64,000 nt of DNA, taken from Aselliscus stoliczkanus. Its lineage: Eukaryota; Chordata; Mammalia; Chiroptera; Hipposideridae. The position numbers and the translations under genes were made by a program. The stretch spans positions 104,498,709 through 104,562,708 of the forward strand of contig CM066737.1 in assembly GCA_033961575.1 (NCBI GenBank), given 5' to 3'. Under the pieces are notes generated by a model. The model saw nothing but the letters and a program-made list of their open reading frames with translations, was not told where the DNA came from and searched no databases. Positions within the stretch are counted from its first letter, which is position 1; each line of letters begins with the position of its first letter. Of this stretch, positions 33,261-45,466 are shown piece by piece.

Positions 33261-33924
33261 CGCCAGTGGTAGTATTTAGTACCCAGCAGTGACAGCACCT
33301 TAATCAGGCCATTCATATTCTAGATTCCTGTTGCTCCTGCCCACTAAACAAACTCAATGTTCCAGTTTTGCCTCTAAGAGCTACCCAAGATCTCCCCCAA
33401 GAAATTCATTTTCTAAGTCAGATGGAGTTGATGTCTTTATTTGCAACTACAAACTCTGACTGGTACAAAGTTAGAATGTATCTTATAGATAATCTGGTGC
33501 AAGCTTACTGTGATTCATCCTATAAATGCAGGCAAACAGAATTACATCTCTTTTAACACTTTCATATCAGTCAGTTTAGGCTAAGCCATGCTGTGGTAAA
33601 GGAAAAAAAAATGACCCCCAAATCTCCGTGGCTTACAAAACCAGATTTATTTCTTGCCTTGATGTCCATTACAGATGATTCCGTTCCATGTCATCTTCCC
33701 TCTGGACCCAAGCTGATGAACCTGAATGGTCCAATGGAGCAGTCCTCTGATAATATTGCAGGTGTCATTGGCTGAGAGAAAGGGACCAAAATAATACCCC
33801 AGCTACCTCTTAAAGCTTCACTCAGTAGTGACATTCATCATTTCCATCCACATGTCATTGGCAAAAGCAAGTCACACATTGGAATGTAAAAGGATGGGGC
33901 ACTACAAGTCACATGGCAAATCTT

Positions 33925-34209
33925 TTTTTTTTAATTGGGGAACAGTGTGTTCTTCCAGGACCCATCAGCTCCAAGTTAAGTATTTGCTTTAATCTAATTG
34001 TGGAGGGCGTGGGGATCGAACCGGCAACCTTGGTGTTATGAGCATTGTGCTCTAACCAACTGAGCCAACCAGCTGCCCCGACTACAGGTCGAGTAGTTGT
34101 TTCATTCTAGTTGTGGAGGGCGCACCTCAGTGGCCCATGCGGGAATCAAACTGGCAACTCCGGTGCTACGAACACTGCACTCCAACCAACTGAGCTAACT
34201 GGCCACCCC
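33925..34209 (-). repeat. Dimeric VES-like tRNA SINE
   Basis: Two tRNA-like heads lie in tandem on the - strand. One covers about 33970-34080, the other about 34105-34209. Each ends with a gagc(t)aac-type A-box complement and each has a B-box complement (ggatcgaaccggcaac, ggaatcaaactggcaac). The element starts in a T run and aattggggaacagtgtg. The duplication cacatggcaaatctt lies at 33910-33924 and 34210-34224. It resembles the VES SINE of bats. Confidence 0.8.
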
Positions 34210-34293
34210 CACATGGCAAATCTTATTTGAGTGCTGTGGTAACACTGGGAGTATCATCGAATGTTTGATCAATGATACAGTCTAACACAGTTC

Positions 34294-34294
<1 letters not shown>

Positions 34295-34325
<31 letters not shown>
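34295..34325. repeat. (GT)n microsatellite
   Basis: About 15 uninterrupted GT units. Confidence 0.95.
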
Positions 34326-34326
<1 letters not shown>

Positions 34327-34327
34327 T

Positions 34328-34530
34328 TTTTCTCGGTTTAATTTTTATTATTATTTTTTTATTATTGTTATTAGTTACAGATGTACAAAACTATGCAATA
34401 GTTATCTTTTTCACCTCTTACAAAGTGACTCCCCACTCCCCTCCACTGCCTCCCACCCCCAATATCATACATATCTATTACAATTCCATTGACTCCATCC
34501 CCATACTATATTCCACATCCCATGACTATA
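34328..34530. repeat. Unassigned interspersed repeat (copy 1)
   Basis: The segment with gttacagatgtacaaaacta, caatagttatctttttcacc and aaagtgactccccactcccc shares its order with 46840-46922. It is clearly a dispersed repeat, possibly LINE-derived, but I cannot name it. Confidence 0.5.
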
Positions 34531-35515
34531 TATGCCTAACACAGTTCTTATGGCTTTGTTTTATTAATTTGATAAGTTTCAAATTCCATAACATGAATGA
34601 AATAAATTAATTCAATAAATTATTTTTCTGGAGATTGGACTTGAAACATTAACAACGGTAACACTTGATCCAGTTTATTAAAGTTAGATGCAGTGCTTCC
34701 AAAACGTGGGGTAAAATGTACAGAACAGAAACACTATGAACTCATATGGAAATTCCATTCCCACTTAAAGTAAAAATCTGCTTTACAAAATTGCATTAAG
34801 CACCTACCATGCCCAGAGTTAATCTAATTGCGGATTGGGACTTTCAGGGATACAAACTTGATGGATAATTAAAGGGAAAACACATGTCCACTGCAGTAGA
34901 AAAAGCAATGATAGCATAGAGGAGTGAAAGAATAGAGGAAATTCATCAGATGAGCTAAGTGTGAAATCCCCAGCCTAGTGATATAATGGAATTGTGTGAG
35001 GAAGGACTACTTTACACCAAGCCATACAATTCAGAAGCATAGTAATTTTATACCACAGGTGATGTGTGTTTGGCAGGACACATGCAGGGGAGGAAAAACT
35101 GACCCAACATGCTGCTAAGAATTTCCAAGGACTTTAGTCCTCACTGAACACAATGGTTATAAGTCCTTAGTAAAGGCCATGGTTATACTGATGACATCTA
35201 ATTGAACTCATCTTTGTCAACTAAATTATGAAACTAAGGGAAAATATCCATATTTCCTTTTTCTTAAAGAAAAAAAATCTTATGACCTTTATCTTGTAGA
35301 TAAGAGTGAAGCTTTTATGATTTCAAAATGTCAAGTTTGCATGTGGTTAACCAAAAATAATTATTGACACAAAAGTATGAAGAAGTGTAATTGTGACTGA
35401 TGTAAATATAAAATTATTTATGTAAATTCAGTTAAAGCTGCACTTTAAATGGAGGTCGGTGGTTCCTTTGGTTAGTAAAATGTAATTTACTTCTTGAGTT
35501 TTCTTTAAAAAACAA
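34531..35515. other. Intergenic, nothing recognised
   Basis: No exon, RNA gene or repeat family recognised. Confidence 0.35.
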
Positions 35516-35519
35516 CTCA

Positions 35520-35790
35520 TGTGAAAGAAGCCAAACACAAAAGGCCACACATTGCATGATTCCATTTATATGAAATGTCCAGGATAAGCAAATCCATAGG
35601 GGCAGGAAGTATTAGTGGTTGCCAGGAGTGTGGGGAGGGAAAGATAGGGAGTGACTGTTAATGGGGACTGGGTTTCTTTTTGGGGTGATGAAATGTTCTG
35701 AAATTAGATAACGGTGATGGTTGCACAACTTTGTGAATACACTAAAAACCGCTGAGTTGTAACAAAAAAAGATTAATGCACACAAGCTTA
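35520..35790 (+). repeat. L1 3'UTR fragment
   Basis: Phrases aaagaagccaaacacaaaag, gattccatttatatgaaatg and ggtgatggttgcacaac match the 3' part of the L1 at 12870-14480. Confidence 0.8.
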
Positions 35791-35821
35791 AAAAAACTCC
35801 TAAGTTGCAAACAGTATTAAT

Positions 35822-35828
<7 letters not shown>

Positions 35829-35857
<29 letters not shown>
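35829..35857. repeat. (TA)n microsatellite
   Basis: About 14 AT units preceded by a short CA run. Confidence 0.95.
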
Positions 35858-35860
<3 letters not shown>

Positions 35861-36425
35861 TTGGGGATGATTATTTCCAAAGAGTGACTTTTAGAATCAC
35901 CAACATACAGCCAAGTACAGTCTGTAATGCATAAATAGTTAAATCAACAGTCACAAAATCACCAAATAACTCTTTCAATTACATTCCTTATGAAATACGG
36001 GGTCTTCTAGCAAATAAAACAATAAACAAATAGAATTTCGTTTTTGATCTTTTCCTTATTTGTTGCTGGTGAACATGCTATTGAATACCAAAGTGGAAAG
36101 CTATGCACAAGAAAGGATAAGGTTATAAGACAACTGAACAGTTAACTATACCCCAGAGTTTGAGCATTTATGGGCCTAAGACTTTTTATTATATCTGGTG
36201 CTCACTCAAAAATACTACATGGGGAAGAAAATCTCTAAAATGTTCTGGGAAAAACATGTTCTTGCTTTTCCACTTTCCCAATTCTTCATTCTTTCCACTC
36301 TCAAATTATTTTGCCTGTTGTAAACTATAATCACTCCCCTTAAACTTGTTTTTAATCCTTTATATAAATGTATATGTGTACTGATATGTCATATTTCTGG
36401 CTTTGTTAAGTGCACTGTTTAAATC

Positions 36426-36490
36426 TAGTTGTGGAGGGCATGGGGTTATGAGCACTGCACTCTAACCAACTGAGCTAACCAGCCGCCCTT
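36426..36490 (-). repeat. VES-like SINE head fragment
   Basis: The block tctagttgtggagggcatgg to ctaaccaactgagctaacca and gccgccc is a tRNA-like head with no body or tail. Confidence 0.65.
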
Positions 36491-36572
36491 AACAAATGTT
36501 TGTTGATGGCGTTCTATGTGCCAGGAACTGTTCTAGGGGCTGGAGATAATCTGTGAATCAAAAGACAAAAAT

Positions 36573-36672
36573 CGGCCGGCCATGTGGTGCGGTGGTTAAG
36601 CGCTGGCTTGGAAAGCCAGCGGCCCCAGTTTGGGTCCCACATATGAGGGCCAGTGACACTGCCCTGAAAAAA
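36573..36672 (+). repeat. Short young SINE (S type)
   Basis: Complete copy with poly(A) tail. The duplication aaaagacaaaaat lies at 36560-36572 and 36673-36685. Confidence 0.9.
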
Positions 36673-37234
36673 AAAAGACAAAAATCCCTGCCCTTATGGA
36701 GTTTACAATTTAGTGAAGTTGGTGGGTGGGAAACAGGTGATAAACAATATAAATAAGCATTGTATTTAAATAGTGAATAAGCTCTATGAAAAAAAAATCA
36801 GAAAGGGTCTTGGGAGGTAAACAGTCAGGGAAAGCCTCACTGCCCAAGATGACATTTGAGCTAGGGCTTGAGAAAGGTAACTTAAGTCACAGAGAATCCA
36901 GGGTAAGAGCATTCTGGGCTGAAGCAACAGCCAGTGCAAAGGTCCTGTGGCAGGTGTGTGACTGGCACAGTCAAGGACCAGCAAGGAGGCCAGTGACCTA
37001 TTGCAAGCCATGTGAAAAAAAAGTGTTCTCAGGAAGGAAGCACAGGTGTCAAATGCTGCTGACAGGTTTCATGGCTGAGAATTGTCTCTTGGATTTAGCA
37101 ATGTGGAGAGTGGAAGTGGTTATGACCGACACCAGTGGAGAGAGCAGTGCCAGCTAGGAACTCGGGCATTTCATCCAGAAGTATAAGCAGGAGGCAGAGT
37201 TCAGAGGCCCAGTTGCTACAGACAGAACAGCATT

Positions 37235-37370
37235 TTGCAAACTGGAACATGCGTAGGACTCATCGAGGGCTTTGAGACAATGGAGATTCGAATTCAACAG
37301 GTCTGGGTGGGATCCCCGTTTCTGTATGTGCTCCCAGGTGATGCACATACTGCTGATCCCAGGGCCTCAC
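37235..37370 (+). repeat. MER5-like hAT remnant
   Basis: Phrases aattcaacaggtctgggtgg, ccgtttctgtatgtgctccc and aggtgatgcacatactgctg follow the MER5 layout. Weak. Confidence 0.45.
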
Positions 37371-37690
37371 TTTGAGTAGCCAGAGTGTAGGGCTGGTTTT
37401 ATCTGCAGTTTCTTTTCTGAGTACAGATCTAACCAGGGAGCATATGGCAACTGCTCTGGATTAATTCTATATTTTTTAGGTTCCAGGGGCTAGCTACCGT
37501 TGACAGCGCAGCTCAAATGTGTGGCTTCAGAAATGGAGAAGAAACAGAGAGAAAAGAAGATCAATGATTGTGGATCGAAGCTTTAGCCCTGTTTGTTGTG
37601 TGATTGAAAGACCAAGGAGCCTTCTCTGCAGAAATGCAAAGAGCAGGACCCAGCAAGCTGCCCAGAGGTCCTGGATGCTGGAAAACTCCT

Positions 37691-37877
37691 GTGTTATTTT
37701 GTTTTTTTAGAAATTTTATTGGGGAACAGTGTGACCTTCCAGGACCCATCAGCTCCCAGTCAAGCAGTTGTCTCAATCCAGTTGTGGAGGGCACAGTTCA
37801 TTGGCCCCTGTGGGAAGGGAACCGGCAACCCTGGTGTTATGAGCCTGTGCTCTAACCACCTGAGCCAACTGGCCGCC
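37691..37877 (-). repeat. VES-like tRNA SINE
   Basis: It runs from a T run and attttattggggaacagtgt to a tRNA-like head ending ccaactggccgcccc. A duplication (about ctggaaaactcct on the left, ctggaagactcct on the right) flanks it. Confidence 0.8.
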
Positions 37878-38059
37878 CCTGGAAGACTCCTCTTTATCTG
37901 TCACTGGGAACTGGCCGGGGGCTCCTCCTGGGAGGCCCCTTTCAGAAGACCGCCATATTTCTCCATTAGAGGTCTGAACAAAAAGGGACAGTAAAGGCTC
38001 AAAATGACTCACCGAGATAAATATGCAACAGAGATCCTGTCTCCAATTCCCTCTTTCAG

Positions 38060-38290
38060 TTCATCTGATTGTTTTTTATAACAGCTTTACTGACATATAA
38101 TTCAGACCATGCCATTCACCCATTTCAAGCATATTATTCAATAGTGTTTAGCACATTCACAGAGTTGTGCAACCGTCACCACAATCCATTTTTAAACATT
38201 TTCATCACCGCCAAAAGCCCCTGTGCCCTTTAGCCACCACCCTTTCCTGGGAGTTCTTTCCTGTGGGACATGGTGAACATTGTCTTCAAC
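38060..38290 (-). repeat. L1 3'UTR fragment, reverse
   Basis: Phrases aacagctttactgacatata, cacagagttgtgcaaccgtc and acattttcatcaccgcc are the reverse complement of an L1ME-type 3'UTR. Confidence 0.7.
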
Positions 38291-39235
38291 TTGCTCCGCC
38301 ACGGGCGGGGCTCAGCGGAACACGGCTGAACACGTCCTGGCCATGCTGTGGGCGGGGAGGGGATTGGAAACCGGTTTGCAGCTCTGTGTCTTGTCTTTCC
38401 CTGGGGCCTCACTGGGCACCCTTGCAAACGTCTTAATGTTTCCAACCACAAAGGTGAATTTAGCAAAGTATGATACCATTTTGATGACGTAAAAGCCGCT
38501 GCTAGGGAGCTCTCTATGTCTACACACATTTCGAAAGCGAATATATTCCAAAAATAATACGAAGTTTTTAAATGGGCTCTATTGTAATTTGCTTATTCAT
38601 TAGATCTGTAACTTTTCCATGGCTGCTTTAGATTCTCTTAGAAACGCGTCATCATTTGAAAAAACGTAATGGCTACTTGGAACTCACTCTGATTTGTACC
38701 TTGTCTATATTAGAAAAGCAAGAATATGTCCAATGAATTCATTTTAATTCTTTTTTTCCTTATTCTGTAGGATGCTTGCAATGTTTTAACAAAGGATGCA
38801 AAACAGCTTGGCTATTTTGTCATAATTGATTATTGTCTGTGTTATATAGTTTCCCTAAGTCATACAGATAGAGAATAAAGATATGAAGACAAAGAATGAA
38901 GTCATATTTTATAGGAAATGGTATTTGAAACTGCATTTATATACTTATAATCTTCAAATTCATCAAAATATAAACATATAAATGTGTCTTTAAAAGCTAC
39001 ATGTTTTTACATTTTAAAATTTAGTATTTTAAAAATCACTTGTTTTTCAGAGACCGAGATAACCCACATGGGTGCCATGTGAAGTTTGGGAAGGCTCCCG
39101 TTATCAGGAGAGCCAGCAACCCATGCCAGGTGCTCCTGGCTGGCGTCCCCATCAGAGGGAGAAGGTCACAGGACTAGGCCACGGTGGAGTCTATAAATCA
39201 CACACTCCCGTCACAGGAAAAACAAACCACCATTA
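38291..39235. other. Intergenic, nothing recognised
   Basis: No recognisable exon or repeat. The first 200 bases are G+C-richer than the rest, without island features. Confidence 0.35.
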
Positions 39236-39251
39236 AAAATGGTTCAACCTT

Positions 39252-39700
39252 GGGCCGGCCGAGTGGCGCATTGGTTAAGAGCTGGTTTGGGGATGCCAGC
39301 GGCCCCGGTTCGGATCCCACCTATGAGGGCCAGTGATACTGCCCTCTACAGCTAACAACAGCTCCACCTGGAGCTGGGCTGTGCGAGCCCCGGTGACGGT
39401 GTAGGCTGCAGCCCCGCTGCAGTGGGCTGCCATAGGCTACAGTGAGTGGCCCGCAGCCAGCGTGAGCGGCTGGCAGCCAAGCATGAGCTGTCAATAGCCG
39501 CGGTGAGCGACATCCAGAGGCCGGGGACCAATCTGCCTCACCAGAGAGGAGCACAATGAATGATACCAACATGGGCCAGTGAAGCAATGTCCTCCGCAAC
39601 TAGACTGAAGAACAAAAGGACTGCAACTTGTCTGTTCCCCTTCCCCGATTCCCCAATGCTGTTCCCCTCTCCCCAATTCCCCAATAAAAATCTTTAAAAA
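39252..39700 (+). repeat. Long young SINE (L type)
   Basis: Full length with the ccaataaaaatcttt end and an A tail. The duplication aaaaatggttcaacctt flanks it (about 39235-39251 and 39700-39716). Confidence 0.92.
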
Positions 39701-39799
39701 AAAATGGTTCAACCTTGCATGGAATTAATGGGAAGCCTGGATGTTTCTGGAAGCAAACTGATATGCCAAAAAACAATAACAATAAAAAACCCCACCTGT

Positions 39800-39945
39800 A
39801 TTCTTATGAGATAGTCCTGGCTTTGTCTTTTTCTGTATCCTTGGGAGAGTAATCTCTCTCAGCTTCAGTTTCCTCACGTCTAAAATGCTGGCGGAGCAGT
39901 TGCAAAGATTAAATGAAATGCTGAAGTGCCAGGAATCTAGCGAAT
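39800..39945 (+). repeat. MIR remnant
   Basis: The phrase cagcttcagtttcctcacgt with ctaaaatgctgg and agattaaatgaaatgctgaa is the MIR core in order. Confidence 0.55.
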
Positions 39946-40090
39946 ATGGTGATGGAGCATCGTTCCCCCTGCCTCTGCCTGGCTAACTTCATCTCAAGAA
40001 TTACCTGAAGGGTCACAGCCTCTGTGAAGGCCTCCCTGCTACCCCTGAGTCCCCTGCACCTGTCGCTTCAGTATCTTAAAAAGTAAAATG

Positions 40091-40205
40091 GGGCCGGCCG
40101 AGTGGCGCGGTAGTTAAGTGCTGGCTTGGGAGGCCAGCGGCCCCAGTTCGGCTCCCACATACGAGGGCCAGAGACACTGCCCTCTAAAAAAATAAATAAC
40201 AAAAA
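40091..40205 (+). repeat. Short SINE (S type)
   Basis: Head and boxes are present with several differences (cagttcggctcccacatacg). The tail mixes A and AAAT units, and a duplication near aagtaaaatg flanks it. Confidence 0.85.
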
Positions 40206-41700
40206 TAAGTAAAATGACTGCTGGTACAGGACACTGACGCTCACCCTGCGTTTGTGGATCCCGAGGCCTGGGGCGGTGTCTTGATCACCTCTTTTTCCCC
40301 AGCACCTGGCAGAGTATAAACCAATGTGCAACCATTACTGCATAGCCTTTCTGATAACACAGTGACATCTCTGGAAATCTAATTTTAAATCACAATGCAA
40401 ATGAAATTATATGAAGTTTTCATCAGTTCTCCCTTTGGATTGTGGGCTCTTCTGAAAGCAAGAAGGTGCCTTCCATAATCTAGGTCCTTACAGTAAATAC
40501 CTCTGAGACAGAAAAAGAGTTGAGTCAAATATTTTGCATTTACTGGTAAGTTATAAATAACAAAGCAATCTGGCCTGAAAGATGAAGGCCCAACCCTGGC
40601 AGAGGCAGTGGATCACTGCAGCCGCAGGCTTCCTGACTGGTACTTAGAAATGGTAATAGGGAATGAAAGGAGCCTCTGATCACAGGAAGTGCCGGGGGAG
40701 AGACAGAGCTGCAATTGTACCGAACTTTTTAGCTAAAAGATGTAACATGGACAAAAGGCGAGTGATGTGGGAAAACCCATGAAGAGAACCCTTCTACATT
40801 CAGGTATAACAACCGATGTTTGTGCCCAATGCAGAGCTATTCCCAGTAACGATGGCAACCAAGAGCCAGGCTCTACTTGTGCAGAATTTCTGTGTTGTTT
40901 ATTTTTTATTATGGGCCATGGGTAGGGAACTTGGGGTTGGTTGTAGTTTATGAAACATCCATTTGCAATATTGCCAATGTAGGGAAGGAAAAAAAATCTT
41001 TTTCTTCTACCGGCTAGGTTCTTGGCTGAGACTTTGTAACCAAAGAGAGATGAACATGGGGAAAACATACACACATTTATTTAATATAAGTTTTACATGA
41101 CATGGGAACCTTCATAAGGAAATGAAGACCAAAAGAAAGGGTTAAACCTGGGTGTTTTTACATTAGGTTTGATGAAGAGTGGAAAGTCCTGGGAAAACGT
41201 GATAGGACAAAGGGTATGAGTAAACTGGGGGAAAACCTAGTGAGACTTGTCCGTTCAGATTGCTCTCAGCTGGGTCTCTCCATCTGCAGAGATAAGGATG
41301 TTACTTTCCTTGGGTGCAGGCGGCCTCCAGGGAGAAGGCGGCGATCAAAGAGTCCTTCTTGCCCTTTCTCAAATTCCTTCAGCTTAAAATACCCAATATG
41401 CCAAGGCACCATATTGTGGGATAATGTGTCCTGAACCCCATCATCAAGGACTTTGTCAATTATAAGGGTGTAGGGAGAGCAGTCTGTGTACTTGTGTTTG
41501 AAACCAGGCAAATGACATTTGGACCATTGCTATGGCCACTTCACTGGTGTCCCTGCATATGTCCTTGCTTCCCTCCCCACCTAACTTAACACAGCAGCCA
41601 GAGGGATCCTTCCTAAAGGTCATTCAACTCTTATCACTACCAAGTCCCTTGTTTCCATGGCTTCCCATCAGACTTGGAAAAACCCCCAAAGTCCTTACCA
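40206..41700. other. Intergenic, nothing recognised
   Basis: No exon or named repeat found in this stretch. Confidence 0.35.
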
Positions 41701-41949
41701 TGACAGACAGGGCCTTCATGAACTCCACGTCTCTTTTATTACTGTAGGCAGAAATAGTGCCATGGGGGGAGAGAGAGGAGGAAGGGAAGAAGGAAATAAG
41801 AGAAGACAAAGGAAAGTGGAGATGAGATCATTCTTAAGAAAAGATGCAGCTATCAGACTGGCCAGAATTAGATTTTGGAGAGTTGGGACGCCATCTTGCC
41901 TCTCAAGGTGAACCATAGCTAATTGTAATAGATTACAATACTATTAGCA

Positions 41950-42190
41950 TTGCGGGCAGGGAGAAATCTCCACCCCTTGTGTGGCCATGGCATTTCCAAC
42001 AAGGGCCAAATAAGGACAAGGGGATCCCAACTTCTGAAGGGAAGAAGTGGTCAGCACATACCCGAACACCACCCCGAAATCTTGAATATTTCGCATCCTC
42101 ATTCTAATAAAATCCTAAGCCTCTTTGTTCTTTGATGCAGACGCTCTTCTCTGGGCCTGCATATTCTCACACCATCTTGAGAGTGTACTA
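41950..42190 (+). repeat. Possible LTR 3' part
   Basis: A candidate poly(A) signal (ctaataaaatcctaagcctc) followed by a pyrimidine-rich stretch and a tgggcctgcatattctc segment looks like an LTR R/U5 end. The 5' limit is unknown and no duplicate LTR is in the window. Confidence 0.3.
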
Positions 42191-42218
42191 TGTCCTTTTT
42201 AAAAATAAATCCACTGCA

Positions 42219-42315
42219 GGGACCGGCCGAGTGGCGTGGTGGTTAAGCGCTGGCTTGGGAAGCCAGTGGCCCCGGTTCGGTCCCACATATGAGGGCCAGT
42301 GACACTGCCCTCAAA

Positions 42316-42340
<25 letters not shown>
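42219..42340 (+). repeat. Short young SINE (S type) with an AAAT tail
   Basis: Complete head. The tail is an AAAT array of roughly 11 units. The duplication aaataaatccactgc flanks it. Confidence 0.9.
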
Positions 42341-42350
<10 letters not shown>

Positions 42351-42358
42351 ATCCACTG

Positions 42359-43610
42359 CTTGCTTGGCTTATTCGGTGCATCCTTGAATTCTTTCCTGTG
42401 ATGACACCAAGTACCCATTTTCCCGCAATACTTTGACTTCACCTCTCACCCTCCTTCCCCTTGCCACTGTGCCTCGACTCCAGTGGGACATTTCTATGCC
42501 TTGCCTATGACAGGCACACTCCTGTGTTGGGGCCTTTTCCTGTAAAAATGATTTTAAATTAAATGAAAGATCCTTTATCCCACAACCAATTTAAGAAAAA
42601 AAACCAAAACCCTTTCTTTTTAGGGAATAAGACATAGGATATGAAAGAATGATTACCTAGACTTAGAAAACGTAATGCTATTTCATTGGCTAAAAGAAAA
42701 AAACCCAACCCCAGATTACTATTTTCCTATCTCTAGCTGCAAAAGTCACTGACAAAGTTGATATGAAATGAGGAAGACTACGCAGCTTTTTACATCTGGG
42801 AGAGTAAAGGAATTTCCCTTTCAGGTGCTTTTGTTTGTCTGCAAATTCAGTTTGCAAAATTCCAGTATGAATAAGAACTACCAAAAAAACAACCAACCCC
42901 AAACCTCCAAACACACAAAAAACCCCAAACCAAAAAGCAAACACTGACAAGAATTCATCACACTTGGTTTTCATGTGCTGTGCTTTTATACCCACTGAAC
43001 AGCTTTTAAGGTCATTTCAACTTATGTGAAACCACACTTTGTGAAGCTTGGAGTTTTAGGTGACTTGTAAGTTTCTCTTTGGAAAGGTTAACATGTTACA
43101 TAATAATAAGCAGCCCTGGGAAGCTACAGGGAGAAAGAGATGAAAATTGGAATCACAGTTGACGGCTACAAGAAGATTTCTTCAACACCATTTGAAAACA
43201 CGTGTTAGTTTTGTGCTCCTTTTGGGGAGTTCTGTCATGAGGCAGGTAGACTGTACATGCTTAGACCTTCCGAACCCTGACAGAGCAAGTGAGGAAAGTC
43301 AGGAGAAAAGAACTGGTGAAAATATATAGGTTTGTGGGTAACTCTGAAGTAAACTTGTTAAAACAATCACAATTAACATTCCATGAATTTTTAAAAGAAG
43401 AAAAACAGCAGCTGTAATCACATAGCAGGCTTGTTCTATTTAAACAATTATACACATGAGTTAAACGCAGTTTGAAAGGCCTCAAAGAAGTAATTTCCTC
43501 TTCAATTCACTTATTAGAGAAATGTGGATTAAAGGGCTGAGGCAATAGACTTCCTTTAACAGATCAATGGCTGTTTTTACATAAGCAAAATTGGAACTTC
43601 AGACCTAAAG
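42359..43610. other. Intergenic, nothing recognised
   Basis: No exon or named repeat found in this stretch. Confidence 0.35.
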
Positions 43611-44150
43611 GGGTGCAGAGTATGCCACCCCCATATATGCCATCCTGGCATGAGGATCATTCTGAGCTGAAAGCAAATGAGGAAAACCAGACACAGGATG
43701 AGCTCCGTGTGCTCCCCACCTGCCCCCCCCCCATATGCCTGAAACCAGAACATAAATTCCCCTCATGGATTCCGTACCCGGAAGTGGGTAACAACCTTAT
43801 CGGAGACAAGATGGCACCCGAGAAGAGTTTACACAGATGAACTTGACTAAATAACCACTATCTTCCATTAGGTCCCCCATGTACTTACTTTCCCAGTTTG
43901 CACCCCTAAAACCCTCAAGTCCTTTTCCTTTGTCCTGCTACTTCTCTACGGACTTTTCTTTGTTAAGATGTTAGATAAGCCCATGTCCTAGCCACCCCTT
44001 ATTCATCCCCGAGTTTCTCCTGCGGTGTGTACCCACCGTGCTGCACATGACTAAACTGTCAGTGTAATTTACAGCCCCAGCTAGAGCCTAGGAGGGTTTT
44101 TGTCCTCCCCCACAGACCTAACACACACCCCTGAGAACAGAAAGGCTCCA
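43610..44150 (+). repeat. Possible old ERV LTR
   Basis: The segment holds phrases common to LTRs (aaccttatcggagacaagat, tggcaccc, then ccttattcatccccgag, tttctcctgcggtgtgtac). No clear ends were found. Confidence 0.3.
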
Positions 44151-44454
44151 TAACATCAGAAGCCAAATGTCACAGTTCAAGAGTTTATATACCCTGGAAG
44201 CTTGTGCCAAAAAAAAAAAGAATACACGACTCCTTCAACTAAGCAAGAGGACTTGAAACAAAATTCTGTGGGATTAGTTATTGGGTAACTTTTGTGGCTC
44301 AAAGGAGACTACCTGTAAAGCGAGAAAAGAGGGGGGAACATAATGAAGCTCTAGTTACCCAATATTAGAGCCTAGAGACAGTATTTATTTAGTCCCACAT
44401 CTTCAGGAATAGATTTCTCAGATGTCGATATTGAGGCAGTCTCAGACGGTGAAT

Positions 44455-44620
44455 TTGGAGTTTGAAAATCTGGGGGTAGTTTGAGCTGGGCTATTTATGG
44501 TTGTATAGCTTGGGCAAGTCGCAGCACCTCTGTGGACCTGTTTTGTCCTCTGTCAAGTATACAGAATAATGATCTTTTCTTAGAGCTGTGGAAAGGATGT
44601 GAGCCATTCTCAACTCTGCA
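44455..44620 (+). repeat. MIR remnant
   Basis: tttggagtttgaaaatctgg, tatagcttgggcaagtcgca and cctctgtggacctgttttgt follow the MIR consensus order. Confidence 0.6.
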
Positions 44621-44783
44621 TCTTAAAATAACTTGAGGAGTTAGAAATGTTGATATCTGGGTTGCATACCATAGATTCAGATGTAATGGTTCTAGGGTGG
44701 GCCCTCAGCATCAGTGGGGTTTCAAAGCTCCCCAAATAATTCTAATATGCAGCCACTGACAACTACTACTAGGCCGGTTGCTA

Positions 44784-44945
44784 AAGCAGCGCTTCTCAAA
44801 CTCTCTTGGAGAGGAACACATGGGGATCCTGCCAAAAGGCAGTTAGGCTTCAGTAGCTGGGGGCCTGCCAATCTGCATTTCTGACAATCCCCCAGGTTAT
44901 GCTGAGCTGTTCTCAACTGCACTCTGAGTACAGTGAAGTACTAAG
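44784..44945 (+). repeat. MER5A-like hAT element
   Basis: It begins gcgcttctcaaactctcttg and includes cctgccaatctgcatttctg and caatcccccaggttatgc, the MER5 layout. Confidence 0.55.
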
Positions 44946-45455
44946 TGGCCACAAGCACAATGCAAACAGTCACCCACTCTCTCTCCCCAAACCATTGATA
45001 AAAGTGCACTGGCATCTTAAGATGCTTAACCATAGAGCTGGGAGGACTGTGGGTGGAGCTGGGCCCCTTGTTAACTCTCTAGTCCTGACTTCCTGTTGAA
45101 CTTTGTGGTAACTTCCCGGGGAGAGATGCGAATTAAGAGGGATACCATTTTGGACCCCAGGCTTTTTTCCACGTGGGTGGCCAGCCGGCAAGTGTGTGTA
45201 TACACTCTCCTTGGTGGCTTTGTTTCTTTTTCTTTTCCCAGAATAAGCCGTTCTTTTGGTGGATTACCTGGTGAATTATTTGGCCAGTCGACACCACCAA
45301 CTTTTACTGATAATAGTATGAGCTTCAGCAAATGACTTTCTTTCCTTTTTCTTAGGATTGTTTTTAAAAATAGTTTGTGTATGATGTTAAAAACAAGGCT
45401 AAAAGGGTGGTACAAATAGAAGGTATCACTCTGGTTATTGGCTGTTAAGAGAATA

Positions 45456-45461
45456 TTTATT
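45456..45461 (-). terminator. TCEANC: Candidate TCEANC poly(A) signal
   Basis: TTTATT on the + strand gives AATAAA on the transcribed strand, six bases after the TAA stop. If used, the 3'UTR would be unusually short. A longer 3'UTR with a later signal is at least as likely. Confidence 0.3.
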
Positions 45462-45466
45462 TACAA

